A stretch of 64,000 nucleotides of DNA from Actinoplanes sp. NBRC 103695 (GTDB taxonomy: Bacteria; Actinomycetota; Actinomycetes; Mycobacteriales; Micromonosporaceae). This document shows positions 26,769 to 34,992 of this stretch, piece after piece. The notes below the pieces were generated by a model, which saw only the letters and a program-made list of their open reading frames with translations, had not been told where the DNA came from and ran no database searches. A program made the position numbers and the translations under genes. The stretch lies in assembly GCF_030269485.1 (NCBI RefSeq), contig NZ_BSTL01000018.1, forward strand, positions 147,260-211,259. Reading direction: 5' to 3'. Positions within the stretch are counted from its first letter, which is position 1, and every line of letters starts with the position of its first letter.

Positions 26769-27707
26769 ATGGGCCGGGTGCCCCAGCGTTTCCTGCTCGC
26801 CCTGACCGTGATCGTCGCCCTGGTCGCCGGCTGCTCCTCAGGGAGCCGAGAGACCACTGCCCCGGACACAGCTGCCCAGAGCACGATCGTCCCGGGCACG
26901 ACCGCGCCGGGCGCCACCGCCCCGCCGCCCCCCGACAAGTCGGATAGATCGGGCACTGCCCCGACGGCCGAGCTCCCGATCACCTCGCGCGAGCTCGACT
27001 TCGCGCGCGGCAAGGACCGCCCCCTTCCGACGACCGTCTGGTATCCGACCGAGGGCGAGAAGCCGTTCCCGCTGGTCGTCTTCAGCCACGGCCTGACGTC
27101 CGAGCCGGAGGCCTACGCGGCGATCCTCAAAGCCTGGGCGAAGGCCGGATTCGTGGTGGCCGCCCCGAAGTTTCCTCACACGAAGTACCAGGCCAGGGAC
27201 TACGACCCGGTCGACGTGATCAACCAGCCGGCCGACGCCTCCGAGGTGATCACCCGGATGCTCGCCTACGGGAAGAAGCACGGCGACCTGATCGACCCCA
27301 CCCGGATCGCCGCCGCCGGCCACTCCGCCGGGGGCATCACCACCATCGGCCTGCTCAGCGCCAACCGCGACGACCGCCTCACCGCGGCCGTCGTGCTCTC
27401 CGGCCGCCAGGTCCTGCCGATCCCCTTCCAGGGCGACGCGGTGCCGACCCTCTTCGTGCACGGCAAGCTCGACAAGACCGTGCCCTTCAAGGACGGCAAG
27501 GCGGCCTTCGACGCCGTGCGCTGGCCGAAGGCCCTGCTCACCGTCACCGAGGGCGGCCACGTCGCGATCACCAAGGAGTTCCCCCCGGTGATCGCCACGA
27601 CGACCGACTTCCTGCGCTACGCCCTCTACGGCGACGCGACCGCCCGCGGCCGCCTCGAGAAGGACGCGACCAAGGGCGGCCTGGCCACCCTGACCGACCG
27701 CCTCTGA
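26769..27707 (+). CDS. Alpha/beta-hydrolase lipoprotein (second of tandem pair)
   Basis: A 312-residue paralog of the preceding gene. It has a signal peptide with lipobox VAGC, a Thr/Ala/Pro-rich linker, then the hydrolase core with VVFSHGLTS, the nucleophile elbow GHSAGG, an acidic residue in LFVHGKLDKTVP and a histidine in GGHVAIT. Shared segments such as INQPADA and TRIA..GHSAGG show a tandem duplication. The 131-bp spacer suggests a common or very close promoter. Substrate unknown. Confidence 0.88.
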   Translation: MGRVPQRFLLALTVIVALVAGCSSGSRETTAPDTAAQSTIVPGTTAPGATAPPPPDKSDRSGTAPTAELPITSRELDFARGKDRPLPTTVWYPTEGEKPFPLVVFSHGLTSEPEAYAAILKAWAKAGFVVAAPKFPHTKYQARDYDPVDVINQPADASEVITRMLAYGKKHGDLIDPTRIAAAGHSAGGITTIGLLSANRDDRLTAAVVLSGRQVLPIPFQGDAVPTLFVHGKLDKTVPFKDGKAAFDAVRWPKALLTVTEGGHVAITKEFPPVIATTTDFLRYALYGDATARGRLEKDATKGGLATLTDRL

Positions 27708-27721
27708 CCCCGGCGCTCTCA

Positions 27722-27903
27722 GGTCAAGACGCACGGGCCGACACGGCGCGCGGGTCAAGGACGCGCAGGTCAACAACGCGCGCAGGTCAACAACGCGCGT
27801 GGGTCAACAACGCGCGTGGGTCACCAACACGCGTGGGTCAACCGCGTGGGTCAACAACGCACGGGCCGACAACGCGCGGGCCGACAACGCGCGCGGGTCA
27901 AGG
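27722..27903. repeat. Degenerate short tandem repeat in a convergent intergenic region
   Basis: About eleven imperfect copies of a 14-19 base unit of the type GGTCAACAACGCGCGT fill the gap between two convergent stops. Variants swap GGTCAAC for GGCCGAC. No reading frame is supported. Spacing is too short and irregular for CRISPR. Confidence 0.85.
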
Positions 27904-27912
27904 ACGACGACC

Positions 27913-28863
27913 TCAGCGCGTGTGGTCGAGGACGACCTTGCCGAAGACCTTGCCGGAGTGCAGGTGCTCGAAGGCCTCGGCCGCCTCGGTGAAGCCGTAG
28001 GTCGCGTCGACCACCGGCCGCACGTCCTGCTCGGCGAGGAACGCCAGCAGCGACCGCAGGTCGTCCGCCGTGCCCATCGTCGCGCCCAGGATCTCCAGGC
28101 GCATGGCGAACACCCGGCGTAGGTCGACCGTGGCCTGGTGGCCGCCGGTCGCCCCGCAGACCACGATGCGCGCCTCCGGTTTCGAGCTCTTCATCGAGTG
28201 CTCGAAGGTGGGCGAGCCGACCGACTCGATCACCACGTCGACCCGCTCCGGCAGCCGCCCGCCGGGCTCGACGGCGGTCGCACCGAGCGCCGTCACCCGC
28301 TCGCGTTTCCACTCCTCGCGACTGGTCGCATAGACCCGCTTGCCCAGCGCCACCGCGAGGACCACCGCCGCGGTCGCGACCCCACCACCGGCGCCCTGCA
28401 CCAGCACCGCCTCGGCGTCGGCCACCCGGCCCCGCGCGGTGAGCATGCTCCACGCGGTGAGCCAGGCGGTCGGCAGGCAGGCCGCCTCGAGGAAGGTCAG
28501 CCCGGCCGGCTTGGGCAGCAGGTTGGCCGCCGGCACCGACACTCGCTCGGCCAGCGTGCCCGGGAAGTGCTCGGAGAGCAGCGAGATGGCGCGCGGGTCG
28601 GCCGCGTCGGGGACGACGGCGTGGATCACCACCTCGTTGCCGCTCGGGTCGACGCCGGCCGCGTCGCAGCCCAGCACCATCGGGAGCCGGTCGGCGGGCA
28701 GGCCGACGCCGCGCAGCGACCAGATGTCGTGGTGGTTGAGCGAGCTGGCCCGCACGTCGACGGTCACCCACCCGTCCGGCGGCGTGGCCTCCGGCAGGTC
28801 GCCGACGGTCAGCGCGGACAACGGGTCCTCGGGATTCGCCTTCGTGGCGTACGCAGCTCGCAT
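27913..28863 (-). CDS. Zinc-independent MDR oxidoreductase (quinone oxidoreductase-like)
   Basis: A 316-residue medium-chain dehydrogenase/reductase with a GroES-like N-terminus (RASSLNHHDIWSLRG, GCDAAGV) and a Rossmann NAD(P) site (VLVQGAGGGVATAA). Catalytic zinc cysteines are absent, so it is of the quinone-oxidoreductase type. ATG 28863 matches the family start (MRAAYATK); an extension to 28935 would overlap the malic enzyme gene. It starts 10 bp behind the malic enzyme stop and is probably co-transcribed with it. Confidence 0.88.
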   Translation of the reverse strand: MRAAYATKANPEDPLSALTVGDLPEATPPDGWVTVDVRASSLNHHDIWSLRGVGLPADRLPMVLGCDAAGVDPSGNEVVIHAVVPDAADPRAISLLSEHFPGTLAERVSVPAANLLPKPAGLTFLEAACLPTAWLTAWSMLTARGRVADAEAVLVQGAGGGVATAAVVLAVALGKRVYATSREEWKRERVTALGATAVEPGGRLPERVDVVIESVGSPTFEHSMKSSKPEARIVVCGATGGHQATVDLRRVFAMRLEILGATMGTADDLRSLLAFLAEQDVRPVVDATYGFTEAAEAFEHLHSGKVFGKVVLDHTR

Positions 28864-28873
28864 GCCTTTGAAC

Positions 28874-30106
28874 TTAGACCGGTTGGGCGGCGACCTGCTC
28901 GATGCCTGTGGACAACCGGCGGGCCACGCCGTCACGCTCAGCGGCCGCCGCGACCGCTGCCGCCACCGCCGGAGCCACCCGCGGGTCGAGCGGCGACGGC
29001 ACGATCGCGTCCGGCCGCAGCTCGTCGGCGACCACCTCGGCGATCGCCTCGGCCGCGGCCACCTTCATGCCCTCGGTGACCGTGGTCGCCCGGGCGTCCA
29101 GCGCACCCCGGAAGATGCCCGGGAAGGCCAGCACGTTGTTGATCTGGTTGGGGAAGTCGCTGCGCCCGGTGGCCACGATGGCCGCGTACTTGTGGGCGAC
29201 GTGCGGCAGCACCTCGGGCGTGGGGTTGGCCAGGCCGAAGATGATGCCGCCGCGGGACATGCCGGCCAGCGCCTCCTCGCCGATGGTCCCGCCGGAGACG
29301 CCGATCAGCACGTCGGCGCCGATCAGGGCCTCGCCGATGCCGCCGCTGCGCCCGGAGAAGTTGGTCAGGGCGGCCAGCTCGGCCTTGGCCGGGTTCAGAT
29401 CCGTACGCTCCGCGTGCACGATGCCGCGCGAGTCGCAGACGATCAGGTTCGCCCCCGGCACCCCGGCCGCCACCAGCACCTTGGCGATGGCCACGCCGGC
29501 CGCGCCCGCGCCGCTGATCACCACGCGCAGGTCGGCGAAGCTCCGCCCGAGCAGCTTGGTGGCGTTGCGCAGCGCGGCGAGCACCACGACCGCGGTGCCG
29601 TGCTGGTCGTCGTGGAAGACCGGGATGTCCAGCGCCGCGTCCAGCCGCCGCTCGATCTCGAAGCAGCGGGGCGCGCTGATGTCCTCGAGGTTGATCCCGC
29701 CGAACGACGGCGCCAGGGCCTTGACCACGGCGATCAGCTCGTCGACGTCCTGGGTGTCCAGGCAGATCGGCACCGCGTCGACGCCGCCGAACTGCTTGAA
29801 CAGCACCGCCTTGCCCTCCATCACGGGCATCGCGGCGCGCGGGCCGATGTTGCCCAGGCCCAGCACGGCCGTGCCGTCGGTGACCACGGCGACGGTGTTG
29901 CCGGTCCAGGTGTAGTCGTCGGCCAGGGCCGGGTCGGCGGCGATCGCCTCGCACACCCGGGCGACACCCGGCGTGTACGCCAGTGACAGGTCGTCGCGGC
30001 TGGCCAGCGGGACCGTCGCCGCGATCGCCATCTTGCCGTACTGGTGCAGCTCGAAGACGGGATCGGCGGCCAGGGCGGGGTCGAGCTCGAAACTGAAGTA
30101 GGACAC
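28874..30106 (-). CDS. NAD(P)-dependent malic enzyme
   Basis: Oxidative decarboxylation of malate to pyruvate, 410 residues. The N-terminal malic domain shows LAYTPGVARVCEAIA, TDGTAVLGLGNIGP and FHDDQHGTAVVVLAAL. The C-terminal NAD-binding domain shows VVISGAGAAGVAIAKVL and IIFGLANPTPEV. GTG 30106 has GGGGAG six bases upstream, which decides the start over an in-frame ATG at 30178. It heads a two-gene unit with the MDR oxidoreductase. Confidence 0.94.
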   Translation of the reverse strand: MSYFSFELDPALAADPVFELHQYGKMAIAATVPLASRDDLSLAYTPGVARVCEAIAADPALADDYTWTGNTVAVVTDGTAVLGLGNIGPRAAMPVMEGKAVLFKQFGGVDAVPICLDTQDVDELIAVVKALAPSFGGINLEDISAPRCFEIERRLDAALDIPVFHDDQHGTAVVVLAALRNATKLLGRSFADLRVVISGAGAAGVAIAKVLVAAGVPGANLIVCDSRGIVHAERTDLNPAKAELAALTNFSGRSGGIGEALIGADVLIGVSGGTIGEEALAGMSRGGIIFGLANPTPEVLPHVAHKYAAIVATGRSDFPNQINNVLAFPGIFRGALDARATTVTEGMKVAAAEAIAEVVADELRPDAIVPSPLDPRVAPAVAAAVAAAAERDGVARRLSTGIEQVAAQPV

Positions 30107-30240
30107 GGGGACTCCCCAAGAGGCATCGTCAGAAGATGAGCATCCGGTCGGCGCGCGAGTCTGCGCGGGAACCGGCATGCGATGCGGGGGTCACCCGGTG
30201 GTGTTCCGCCGACCACGGTGTGCGGCGGATTCATCGGACC

Positions 30241-30549
30241 TTACTGGAGTCGTCCGGGGCGCGGCCAGTAACGCCACAAAACCCTCCCGATGACATCCGC
30301 CACTCCGTACGCCCGTGAGTCGTCGGTCACGAACTCGTTGTCGCCCCTTACCCACCAGCCGCCGTCCTGCTCGTGCACCGCCCGCTTGACGACCAGCAGG
30401 CCGGGCTTCGACCGGAACTCGGCGACCACGACGTCACCTGCGCGTACGCGGCCGCCGCGGCGTACCAGCAGGGCATCTCCGTCGCGCAGCGCGGGCACCA
30501 TCGACGGACCGCGGACGAGTGCCGCGAACAGTGGTAGTTGCAACCTCAC
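30241..30549 (-). CDS. sodX: Nickel-type superoxide dismutase maturation protease
   Basis: A 102-residue S24/S26 signal-peptidase-like protease with catalytic Ser in RGPSMVPAL and Lys in LLVVKRAVH, and the GDNEF.TDDSR signature typical of the family. It has no clear transmembrane anchor, as usual for SodX. It removes the NiSOD propeptide so that His1 can bind nickel. It is divergent from sodN, with 87 bp between the starts, which leaves one shared control region. Confidence 0.93.
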   Translation of the reverse strand: MRLQLPLFAALVRGPSMVPALRDGDALLVRRGGRVRAGDVVVAEFRSKPGLLVVKRAVHEQDGGWWVRGDNEFVTDDSRAYGVADVIGRVLWRYWPRPGRLQ

Positions 30550-30636
30550 GGCATCAGTCTTCCGTCGCGTTAGGCACGTTCCGTAAGGGGTAGTGTCGTT
30601 CCCGGATCATCGCAAATTCCAAATGGAGGGCTCCTG

Positions 30637-31041
30637 ATGCGACTTCCGCGTTTCCTCATGCCTCGCACCGTGGTCAGCGCCCACTGCGACCTGCCGTGTG
30701 GGGTCTACGACCCGGCGCAGGCTCGGATCGAGGCCGAGTCGGTCAAGGCGATCGCTGAGAAGTACCAGGCCAACACCGACCCGGAGTTCCGTACCCGGGC
30801 GATCCTGATCAAGGAGCAGCGGGCCGAGCTCGTCAAGCACCACCTCTGGGTGCTCTGGACCGACTACTTCAAGGCGCCGCACTTCGAGAAGTACCCGAAC
30901 CTGAACCAGCTCTTCAACGAGGCCACCAAGCTGGCCGGCGCCTCCGGCGTGAAGGGCTCGCTCGACCCGGCCGTCGGTGACCAGCTGCTCGGCAAGATCG
31001 AGGAGATCTCCAAGATCTTCTGGGAGACCAAGCAGGCCTGA
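30637..31041 (+). CDS. sodN: Nickel superoxide dismutase
   Basis: Removes superoxide in the cytoplasm. The 134-residue precursor has a 15-residue propeptide (MRLPRFLMPRTVVSA) followed by the nickel hook HCDLPCGVYDP, where His1, Cys2 and Cys6 of the mature protein bind nickel. The rest is the four-helix bundle. GGAGGG precedes ATG 30637. The maturation protease is encoded divergently next to it, and a perfect hairpin terminator follows. Confidence 0.96.
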   Translation: MRLPRFLMPRTVVSAHCDLPCGVYDPAQARIEAESVKAIAEKYQANTDPEFRTRAILIKEQRAELVKHHLWVLWTDYFKAPHFEKYPNLNQLFNEATKLAGASGVKGSLDPAVGDQLLGKIEEISKIFWETKQA

Positions 31042-31056
31042 GGTACAAACAGCCTC

Positions 31057-31095
31057 AAGATGGGCGCGACTCCTCGCGGAGGACGCGCCCATCTT
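31057..31095 (+). terminator. Intrinsic terminator after sodN
   Basis: Perfect 12-base arms AAGATGGGCGCG and CGCGCCCATCTT enclose a 15-base loop, 15 bases after the sodN stop, and end in TT. Confidence 0.85.
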
Positions 31096-31158
31096 TACGG
31101 GCCTGCCGCCATCGGACGTTCAGCGGCTAGAGTCTCGTCCATCGGGAGGATGGGTACG

Positions 31159-31572
31159 GTGACTCAAGCGACTCAAGCACATCAGGGGCCGGCGATCGGG
31201 GACGACGTCGTGCTGCTCACGGTGCCCGCCGACGGTGGTTATCTCGGGGTGCTGCGCACCGCGACGGCCGGGCTGGCCGCGCGTCTGCATTTCGCCCTGG
31301 ACGAGATCGAGGACCTGCGGATCGCGGTGGACGAGGCGTGCGCCATGCTCCTCGCGATCGCCACCCGGGGCGCCGAGCTCGAGTGCCGCTTCGCGGTGAC
31401 CGACGACGCGCTGGCCGTCGAGGTGGCGGTGAGCACCGTCCGCGGCGCGCGGCTGCCGTCCGAGTCGTCCTTCGCGTGGAAGGTTCTGACCGCGCTGACC
31501 ACGTCGGCCGAGGCGGAGACCAACGGGCAGCAGGCGACGATCCGGCTGCTCACCCGGCGTACCGAAAACTAG
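31159..31572 (+). CDS. RsbW-like anti-sigma factor / HATPase protein
   Basis: A 137-residue serine-kinase-type ATPase domain with the N-box region DEIEDLRIAVDEACAMLLAIA and a C-terminal AFAWKVLTALTT-like strand region. It lacks a long N-terminal extension. In Streptomyces-like organisms close relatives are annotated as SigB-type anti-sigma factors. GGGAGG at 31144-31149 directly abuts ATG 31150 but stands nine bases before GTG 31159, so GTG 31159 is the better start. No sigma factor gene adjoins it. Confidence 0.83.
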   Translation: MTQATQAHQGPAIGDDVVLLTVPADGGYLGVLRTATAGLAARLHFALDEIEDLRIAVDEACAMLLAIATRGAELECRFAVTDDALAVEVAVSTVRGARLPSESSFAWKVLTALTTSAEAETNGQQATIRLLTRRTEN

Positions 31573-31592
31573 GTCTCAGAGCAAACCAGGTC

Positions 31593-32279
31593 TCAGAGCG
31601 AGGCCACGAAATCCAGGTGCCGCCGCGCCGCGCCGGTCGCACCCTCGGGGTCGCGTGCCTCGATCAGCGCGAGCAGCTCCCGGTGGTCCGCGTCGATCCG
31701 CCGCCAGTACCCGTCGGGCGCCGCCTCGATCAGCTCGGAGCCGCACTCGACCTGGTAGAGCGGGCGGGTGACCAGCTCGAAGAGCGGGTTCGCGGTGGCC
31801 TTGGCGACGGCCGCGTGGAAATCGGCGTGCGCCTGGATCATCACGCCGACCTCGTCCAGGCCGGGGTCGAAGAGCGTGGCCCGGATCTCGGCCAGATGCT
31901 GGTCGGTGCGGCGAGCGGCGGCCAGCCCCGCGGCCGGCACCTCCAGCGCCCGGCGCAGCTCCAGCAGGTCGGCCAGCCCGATCTCGGCCGCGTTGTTGAG
32001 CAGCGTGAGCCCGGTGGTCAGCGAGTCGGCCAGCTGTGCGGCATCCGGATGCGCGACGAAGCTGCCGCCGGTCACCCCGCGGGTGGTCACGATCAGGTGC
32101 TGGCTGGCCAGCAGGCGTAACGCCTCGCGGACGGTGCTGCGGCTGACGCCGGTGCGCACGCACAGCTCCGGCTCCGGTGGGAGCCGTTCGCCGGGCTGCA
32201 GCCGGCCCGAGGTGATCTCGTTACGCAACTCGTCCGCCAGCTGCTGATATGCGGGCGGCCGTACCGTGGATCCGGTCAC
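31593..32279 (-). CDS. GntR/FadR family transcriptional regulator
   Basis: A 228-residue regulator with an N-terminal winged helix (PAYQQLADELRNEITSGRLQPGERLPPE, SRSTVREALRLLAS) and a C-terminal all-helical FCD ligand domain with its metal/ligand histidines (HADFHAAVA, DHRELLALIEA). GTG 32279 keeps the normal distance to the winged helix; the frame stays open to 32333. A GGT-N3-ACC site just upstream could be an autoregulatory operator. Confidence 0.9.
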   Translation of the reverse strand: MTGSTVRPPAYQQLADELRNEITSGRLQPGERLPPEPELCVRTGVSRSTVREALRLLASQHLIVTTRGVTGGSFVAHPDAAQLADSLTTGLTLLNNAAEIGLADLLELRRALEVPAAGLAAARRTDQHLAEIRATLFDPGLDEVGVMIQAHADFHAAVAKATANPLFELVTRPLYQVECGSELIEAAPDGYWRRIDADHRELLALIEARDPEGATGAARRHLDFVASL

Positions 32280-32287
32280 TCGCTCAG

Positions 32288-32296
32288 GGTAAGACC
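32288..32296. promoter_or_regulatory. Possible FadR-type operator
   Basis: GGTAAGACC fits the core TGGTnnnACCA pattern of FadR-subfamily operators apart from its outer bases. It lies nine bases upstream of the preferred GntR start codon, a position that would allow autorepression. The motif is short and could be chance. Confidence 0.3.
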
Positions 32297-32314
32297 AAAT
32301 CGGCGCCGTGGATG

Positions 32315-32348
32315 CGATTAGGTCGTGTTTCAAAACCCGACCTAATCG
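32315..32348. terminator. Perfect inverted repeat between GntR gene and membrane-protein gene
   Basis: CGATTAGGTCG and CGACCTAATCG are perfect 11-base arms around a 12-base loop (TGTTTCAAAACC). It covers the stop of the upstream membrane gene (32342) and precedes the GntR gene. It can act as a terminator or, because it is a perfect palindrome near a regulator gene, as an operator. Confidence 0.55.
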
Positions 32349-32707
32349 ACGCCAAGTGCACGAGTGCTTGCCGGGAGCATGGTGAGCACCCCGACCAGGA
32401 GGCCGAAGGCGATCAGCAGCCAGCCGGCCCAGGCCGGACTGGTCTGTACCAGGAAGCCGCCGGACGCGATCACGAAGAGCTGCACCACGATCGCCGGTCC
32501 ACGCGCGCCGCGGGCCCGCCGGGACAGCCCCCGGGCGACCAGCACGATCGCCGCGGCGCCCAGCGCTGCCATCACGATCAGCGCCACCGCCACACCGACA
32601 TGCACGTCCTCGGTGGTCAAGAGCCTGACGACGAGGTACGCGGTGAGCACCGCGAGTCCGGCGGCCTGTAGGTAGAGCAGCCGAACCGCCCAGGTCAACG
32701 TGGTCAC
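32342..32707 (-). CDS. Integral membrane protein (121 aa, four helices)
   Basis: A 121-residue protein with four hydrophobic helices: LLYLQAAGLAVLTAYLVVRLL, VAVALIVMAALGAAAIVLVA, PAIVVQLFVIASGGFLV and AGWLLIAFGLLVGVLTML. GTG 32707 begins the protein just before the first helix. It starts 52 bp from the divergent lipid-kinase gene. No family name is certain. Confidence 0.78.
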   Translation of the reverse strand: MTTLTWAVRLLYLQAAGLAVLTAYLVVRLLTTEDVHVGVAVALIVMAALGAAAIVLVARGLSRRARGARGPAIVVQLFVIASGGFLVQTSPAWAGWLLIAFGLLVGVLTMLPASTRALGVD

Positions 32708-32759
32708 CGGTGCACGATACCGACAGCCGCCCCGGCGCTCGCGATGTACAGTGCCGCCC

Positions 32760-33710
32760 ATGCGAGCGTTACTGGTGGTTAATCCCAAAGCCACCACGAC
32801 CAGTGAACGCAGCCGCGACGTTCTGGTACGGGCGTTGCGCAGCGCAGTCGACCTCCAGGTGGAGTACACGCTCCGCCGGGGTCATGCCACCGCCCTCGCC
32901 CGTGCGGCCGCCGAGAGCGGCGTCGATGTGGTGGTCACGCTGGGCGGCGACGGCACCGTCAACGAGGCGGTGAACGGGCTGATGACCGCCGATCCGTCGC
33001 TGAGCGGTCCGGGCGCCGCGCCGTGTTACCGGCTGCCCGCCCTGGCCGTGGTGCCGGGCGGCTCGACCAACGTCTTCGCCCGCGCGCTGGGCCTGCCCTG
33101 GGACTGGGCGGACGCGACCAGTGTGATCCTCGACGGGCTGCGCGACGGACGGCACCGGGTGATCGGTCTCGGCCGGGCGGACGACCGCTATTTCACGTTC
33201 TGCGCCGGGATGGGTCTGGACGCCGCCGTGGTGCGCCGGGTGGAGCAGGCCCGCCGTCGCGGTCGTACGTCGACACATTCTCTCTATGTGCGTTCGATGA
33301 TCGCGCAGTTCCTGGCCGGCGGGGACCGCACCACCCCGCCCCTGGCGGTGGAACGCCCCGGCGAGGAGACGCAGTCCGAGATGAGCATGGTCATCGTGCA
33401 GAACACTGCACCGTGGACATACCTGGGCGATCGTCCGATCAACCCCAACCCGGACGCGTCGTTCGATCGGGGCCTTGACGTGATGGCCCTACGACACCTC
33501 TACGTCCCCAGCACCGTACGCACAGTGACGCAAATGGCTTCCCGCAAGGGCGATCCGCACGGCAAGCAGGTCCTCAAGCTGCACGACCAGGACGAGTTCA
33601 CCGTGCTCTCCAGCAGGCCACAACCGTTCCAGCTGGACGGTGACTACCTGGGTGAGCGCCAGAAGGTGCACTTCGTGTCCGTCCCCGAGGCTCTGCGTGT
33701 GATCTGCTGA
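32760..33710 (+). CDS. Diacylglycerol kinase family lipid kinase
   Basis: A 316-residue lipid kinase with the family nucleotide motif TLGGDGTVNEAVNG, a VVPGGSTNVFARALGLP loop and a C-terminal beta-sandwich ending in PFQLDGDYLGERQKVHF. It phosphorylates diacylglycerol or a similar lipid at the membrane. ATG 32760 starts directly with the Rossmann strand RALLVVNPKA. It precedes whiB1 by 429 bp on the same strand. Confidence 0.92.
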   Translation: MRALLVVNPKATTTSERSRDVLVRALRSAVDLQVEYTLRRGHATALARAAAESGVDVVVTLGGDGTVNEAVNGLMTADPSLSGPGAAPCYRLPALAVVPGGSTNVFARALGLPWDWADATSVILDGLRDGRHRVIGLGRADDRYFTFCAGMGLDAAVVRRVEQARRRGRTSTHSLYVRSMIAQFLAGGDRTTPPLAVERPGEETQSEMSMVIVQNTAPWTYLGDRPINPNPDASFDRGLDVMALRHLYVPSTVRTVTQMASRKGDPHGKQVLKLHDQDEFTVLSSRPQPFQLDGDYLGERQKVHFVSVPEALRVIC

Positions 33711-34139
33711 GATCGGGGTACCGAGGAGTAACGAAATCGATCGATCATCACGATCCGTTACAGAAATTCGGTCGAACACTCGGCTTTGGGGCCCGGACCG
33801 TACTACATTGATGGAGGCGGTAGTCATCCGGTCCTGCGGAAAGCGCGCAGAACCGGACATAGGGGTTGTGGTTCAGCTCACCCGCTCGGAGAATTTTCCG
33901 GCGCTACCCTTGACATCGCGAGAGTTCGTGAAAGCATTCACAAGCGATAAGAAGTAACCGGCTACCGCTCGCGCGCGTTCCTAATCAAGAAGCGCAGCAA
34001 CGGGAGTCGAACCCAAAGCTTGCTAACGCATGGGTGATGAGGCGGATGCAGTCCGTCGGGTCACCAAACGCGTACGCATAAGAGTAAGACCGCACCGCAT
34101 TTGTTTTCCCACCCACGCGAAACAAGGAGTGTTGCCGCC
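33711..34139 (+). promoter_or_regulatory. Long control region and 5' leader of whiB1
   Basis: 429 bp without a gene. It holds an imperfect hairpin (33827-33857), TTGACA at 33910-33915 as a possible -35 element, a CRP-like palindrome at 33927-33942, a second hairpin at 34033-34065 (outer GGTGA/TCACC, inner GGCGGA/TCCGTC) and AGGAG at 34125-34129 before the whiB1 start. The exact -10 and transcript start are not evident. Confidence 0.55.
33927..33942. promoter_or_regulatory. CRP/FNR-type binding site upstream of whiB1
   Basis: CGTGAAAGCATTCACA matches the consensus TGTGA-N6-TCACA at all positions except the first. In Mycobacterium tuberculosis whiB1 is under cAMP-CRP control through sites in its promoter region, so the position makes sense. 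Binding here is inferred. Confidence 0.6.
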
Positions 34140-34394
34140 ATGGACTGGCGTCACCATGCGATCTGCCGCGACGAGGACCCGGAGCTGTTCTTCCCGATCG
34201 GGACGTCTGGCCCCGCACTCCTGCAGGTTGAGCAGGCCAAGGCCGTCTGCCGGCGGTGCACCGTGACCGAGTCGTGCCTTTCTTGGGCGCTCGAGTCCGG
34301 TCAGGACGCCGGCGTTTGGGGCGGTATGAGTGAAGACGAGCGGCGTGCCGTGAAGCGTCGCGGCGGCCTTCGGGTCGGCGCTCCCACCGCCTGA
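34140..34394 (+). CDS. whiB1: WhiB1-type iron-sulfur transcription factor
   Basis: An 84-residue WhiB protein. The [4Fe-4S] ligands Cys9, Cys37, Cys40 and Cys46 fall at the same positions as in mycobacterial WhiB1, followed by the G[VI]WGG turn (GVWGGMSEDERR) and a short basic tail. WhiB1 binds the primary sigma factor and is sensitive to nitric oxide. ATG 34140 has AGGAG ten bases upstream. Gene order further right matches the mycobacterial whiB1-pdtaS-sigH block. Confidence 0.95.
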   Translation: MDWRHHAICRDEDPELFFPIGTSGPALLQVEQAKAVCRRCTVTESCLSWALESGQDAGVWGGMSEDERRAVKRRGGLRVGAPTA

Positions 34395-34417
34395 ATTCCC
34401 TACCCTCACAGCATTTG

Positions 34418-34444
34418 CGCCCCGGGCCGATCGGTTCCGGGGCG
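34418..34444 (+). terminator. Terminator after whiB1
   Basis: CGCCCCGG and CCGGGGCG form a perfect eight-base stem with an 11-base loop, followed by TCTTGCTGTTT. Confidence 0.75.
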
Positions 34445-34600
34445 TCTTGCTGTTTACGGACCCGTGCCGTGCGTGACTGCTCCACTGCGGAGAAATTCGA
34501 TCACCTAAAGGTTCGCGAAATGATCTCGATAAAGCCCGCGAACGCGTTTAGTTTCGATACGCGCACCGTCCGGAGTGGATCCTGAGAGGAAGATGGGAAC

Positions 34601-34987
34601 ATGACCTACTCCCCCGGCGAGGCGGCTGAGAAGACCGGCTTCAGCATCGACACGCTCCGCTACTACGAACGTATCGGTCTGTTGTCCCACATCGGCCGGA
34701 CGCCCGGCGGCCGCCGTGCCTTCACCGACAACGACATCGAGTGGCTGGGCACCCTCCGCTGCCTGCGTGACACCGGCATGCCGATCGCCCGGATGCGGCG
34801 CTACGCCGAGCTGACCCGGATCGAGCGCACCGAGGCCGAGCGGCTGCGCATCCTCGAGGAACACGACGCCGAGGTCACCCGCCGCATCTCCGAGCTACAG
34901 GAACAGCGCCAGTACATCCGCAACAAGATCGCCTGGTACCGCGAGACCGCCGAGCCGTTCCCCCGCGAACAGCTCTCCCAGTCCTAG
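34601..34987 (+). CDS. MerR family transcriptional regulator
   Basis: A 128-residue MerR protein with the N-terminal winged helix (SPGEAAEKTGFSIDTLRYYERIGLL, RRAFTDNDIEWL) and a long C-terminal dimerisation coil (ERTEAERLRILEEHDAEV). There is no cysteine-rich effector end, so it is not a typical metal sensor; it resembles regulators of stress or redox enzymes. AGAGGAAGATGGGAAC precedes the start. It converges with the LLM gene, five bases apart. Confidence 0.93.
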   Translation: MTYSPGEAAEKTGFSIDTLRYYERIGLLSHIGRTPGGRRAFTDNDIEWLGTLRCLRDTGMPIARMRRYAELTRIERTEAERLRILEEHDAEVTRRISELQEQRQYIRNKIAWYRETAEPFPREQLSQS

Positions 34988-34992
34988 AGGTC

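Noticed and set aside
27722..27903. CRISPR array
   Set aside because: Units are 14-19 bases, degenerate and without unique spacers, and no cas genes are near.
33990..34080. tRNA-like T-arm (GGGTTCGACTCCC on the minus strand at 34002-34014)
   Set aside because: No matching acceptor stem or D-arm lies within 100 bases, and the loop in the anticodon place lacks U33, so no full tRNA folds.
33711..34139. Riboswitch (for example c-di-AMP type) before whiB1
   Set aside because: Hairpins are present but I could not match the conserved cores of any known riboswitch class.
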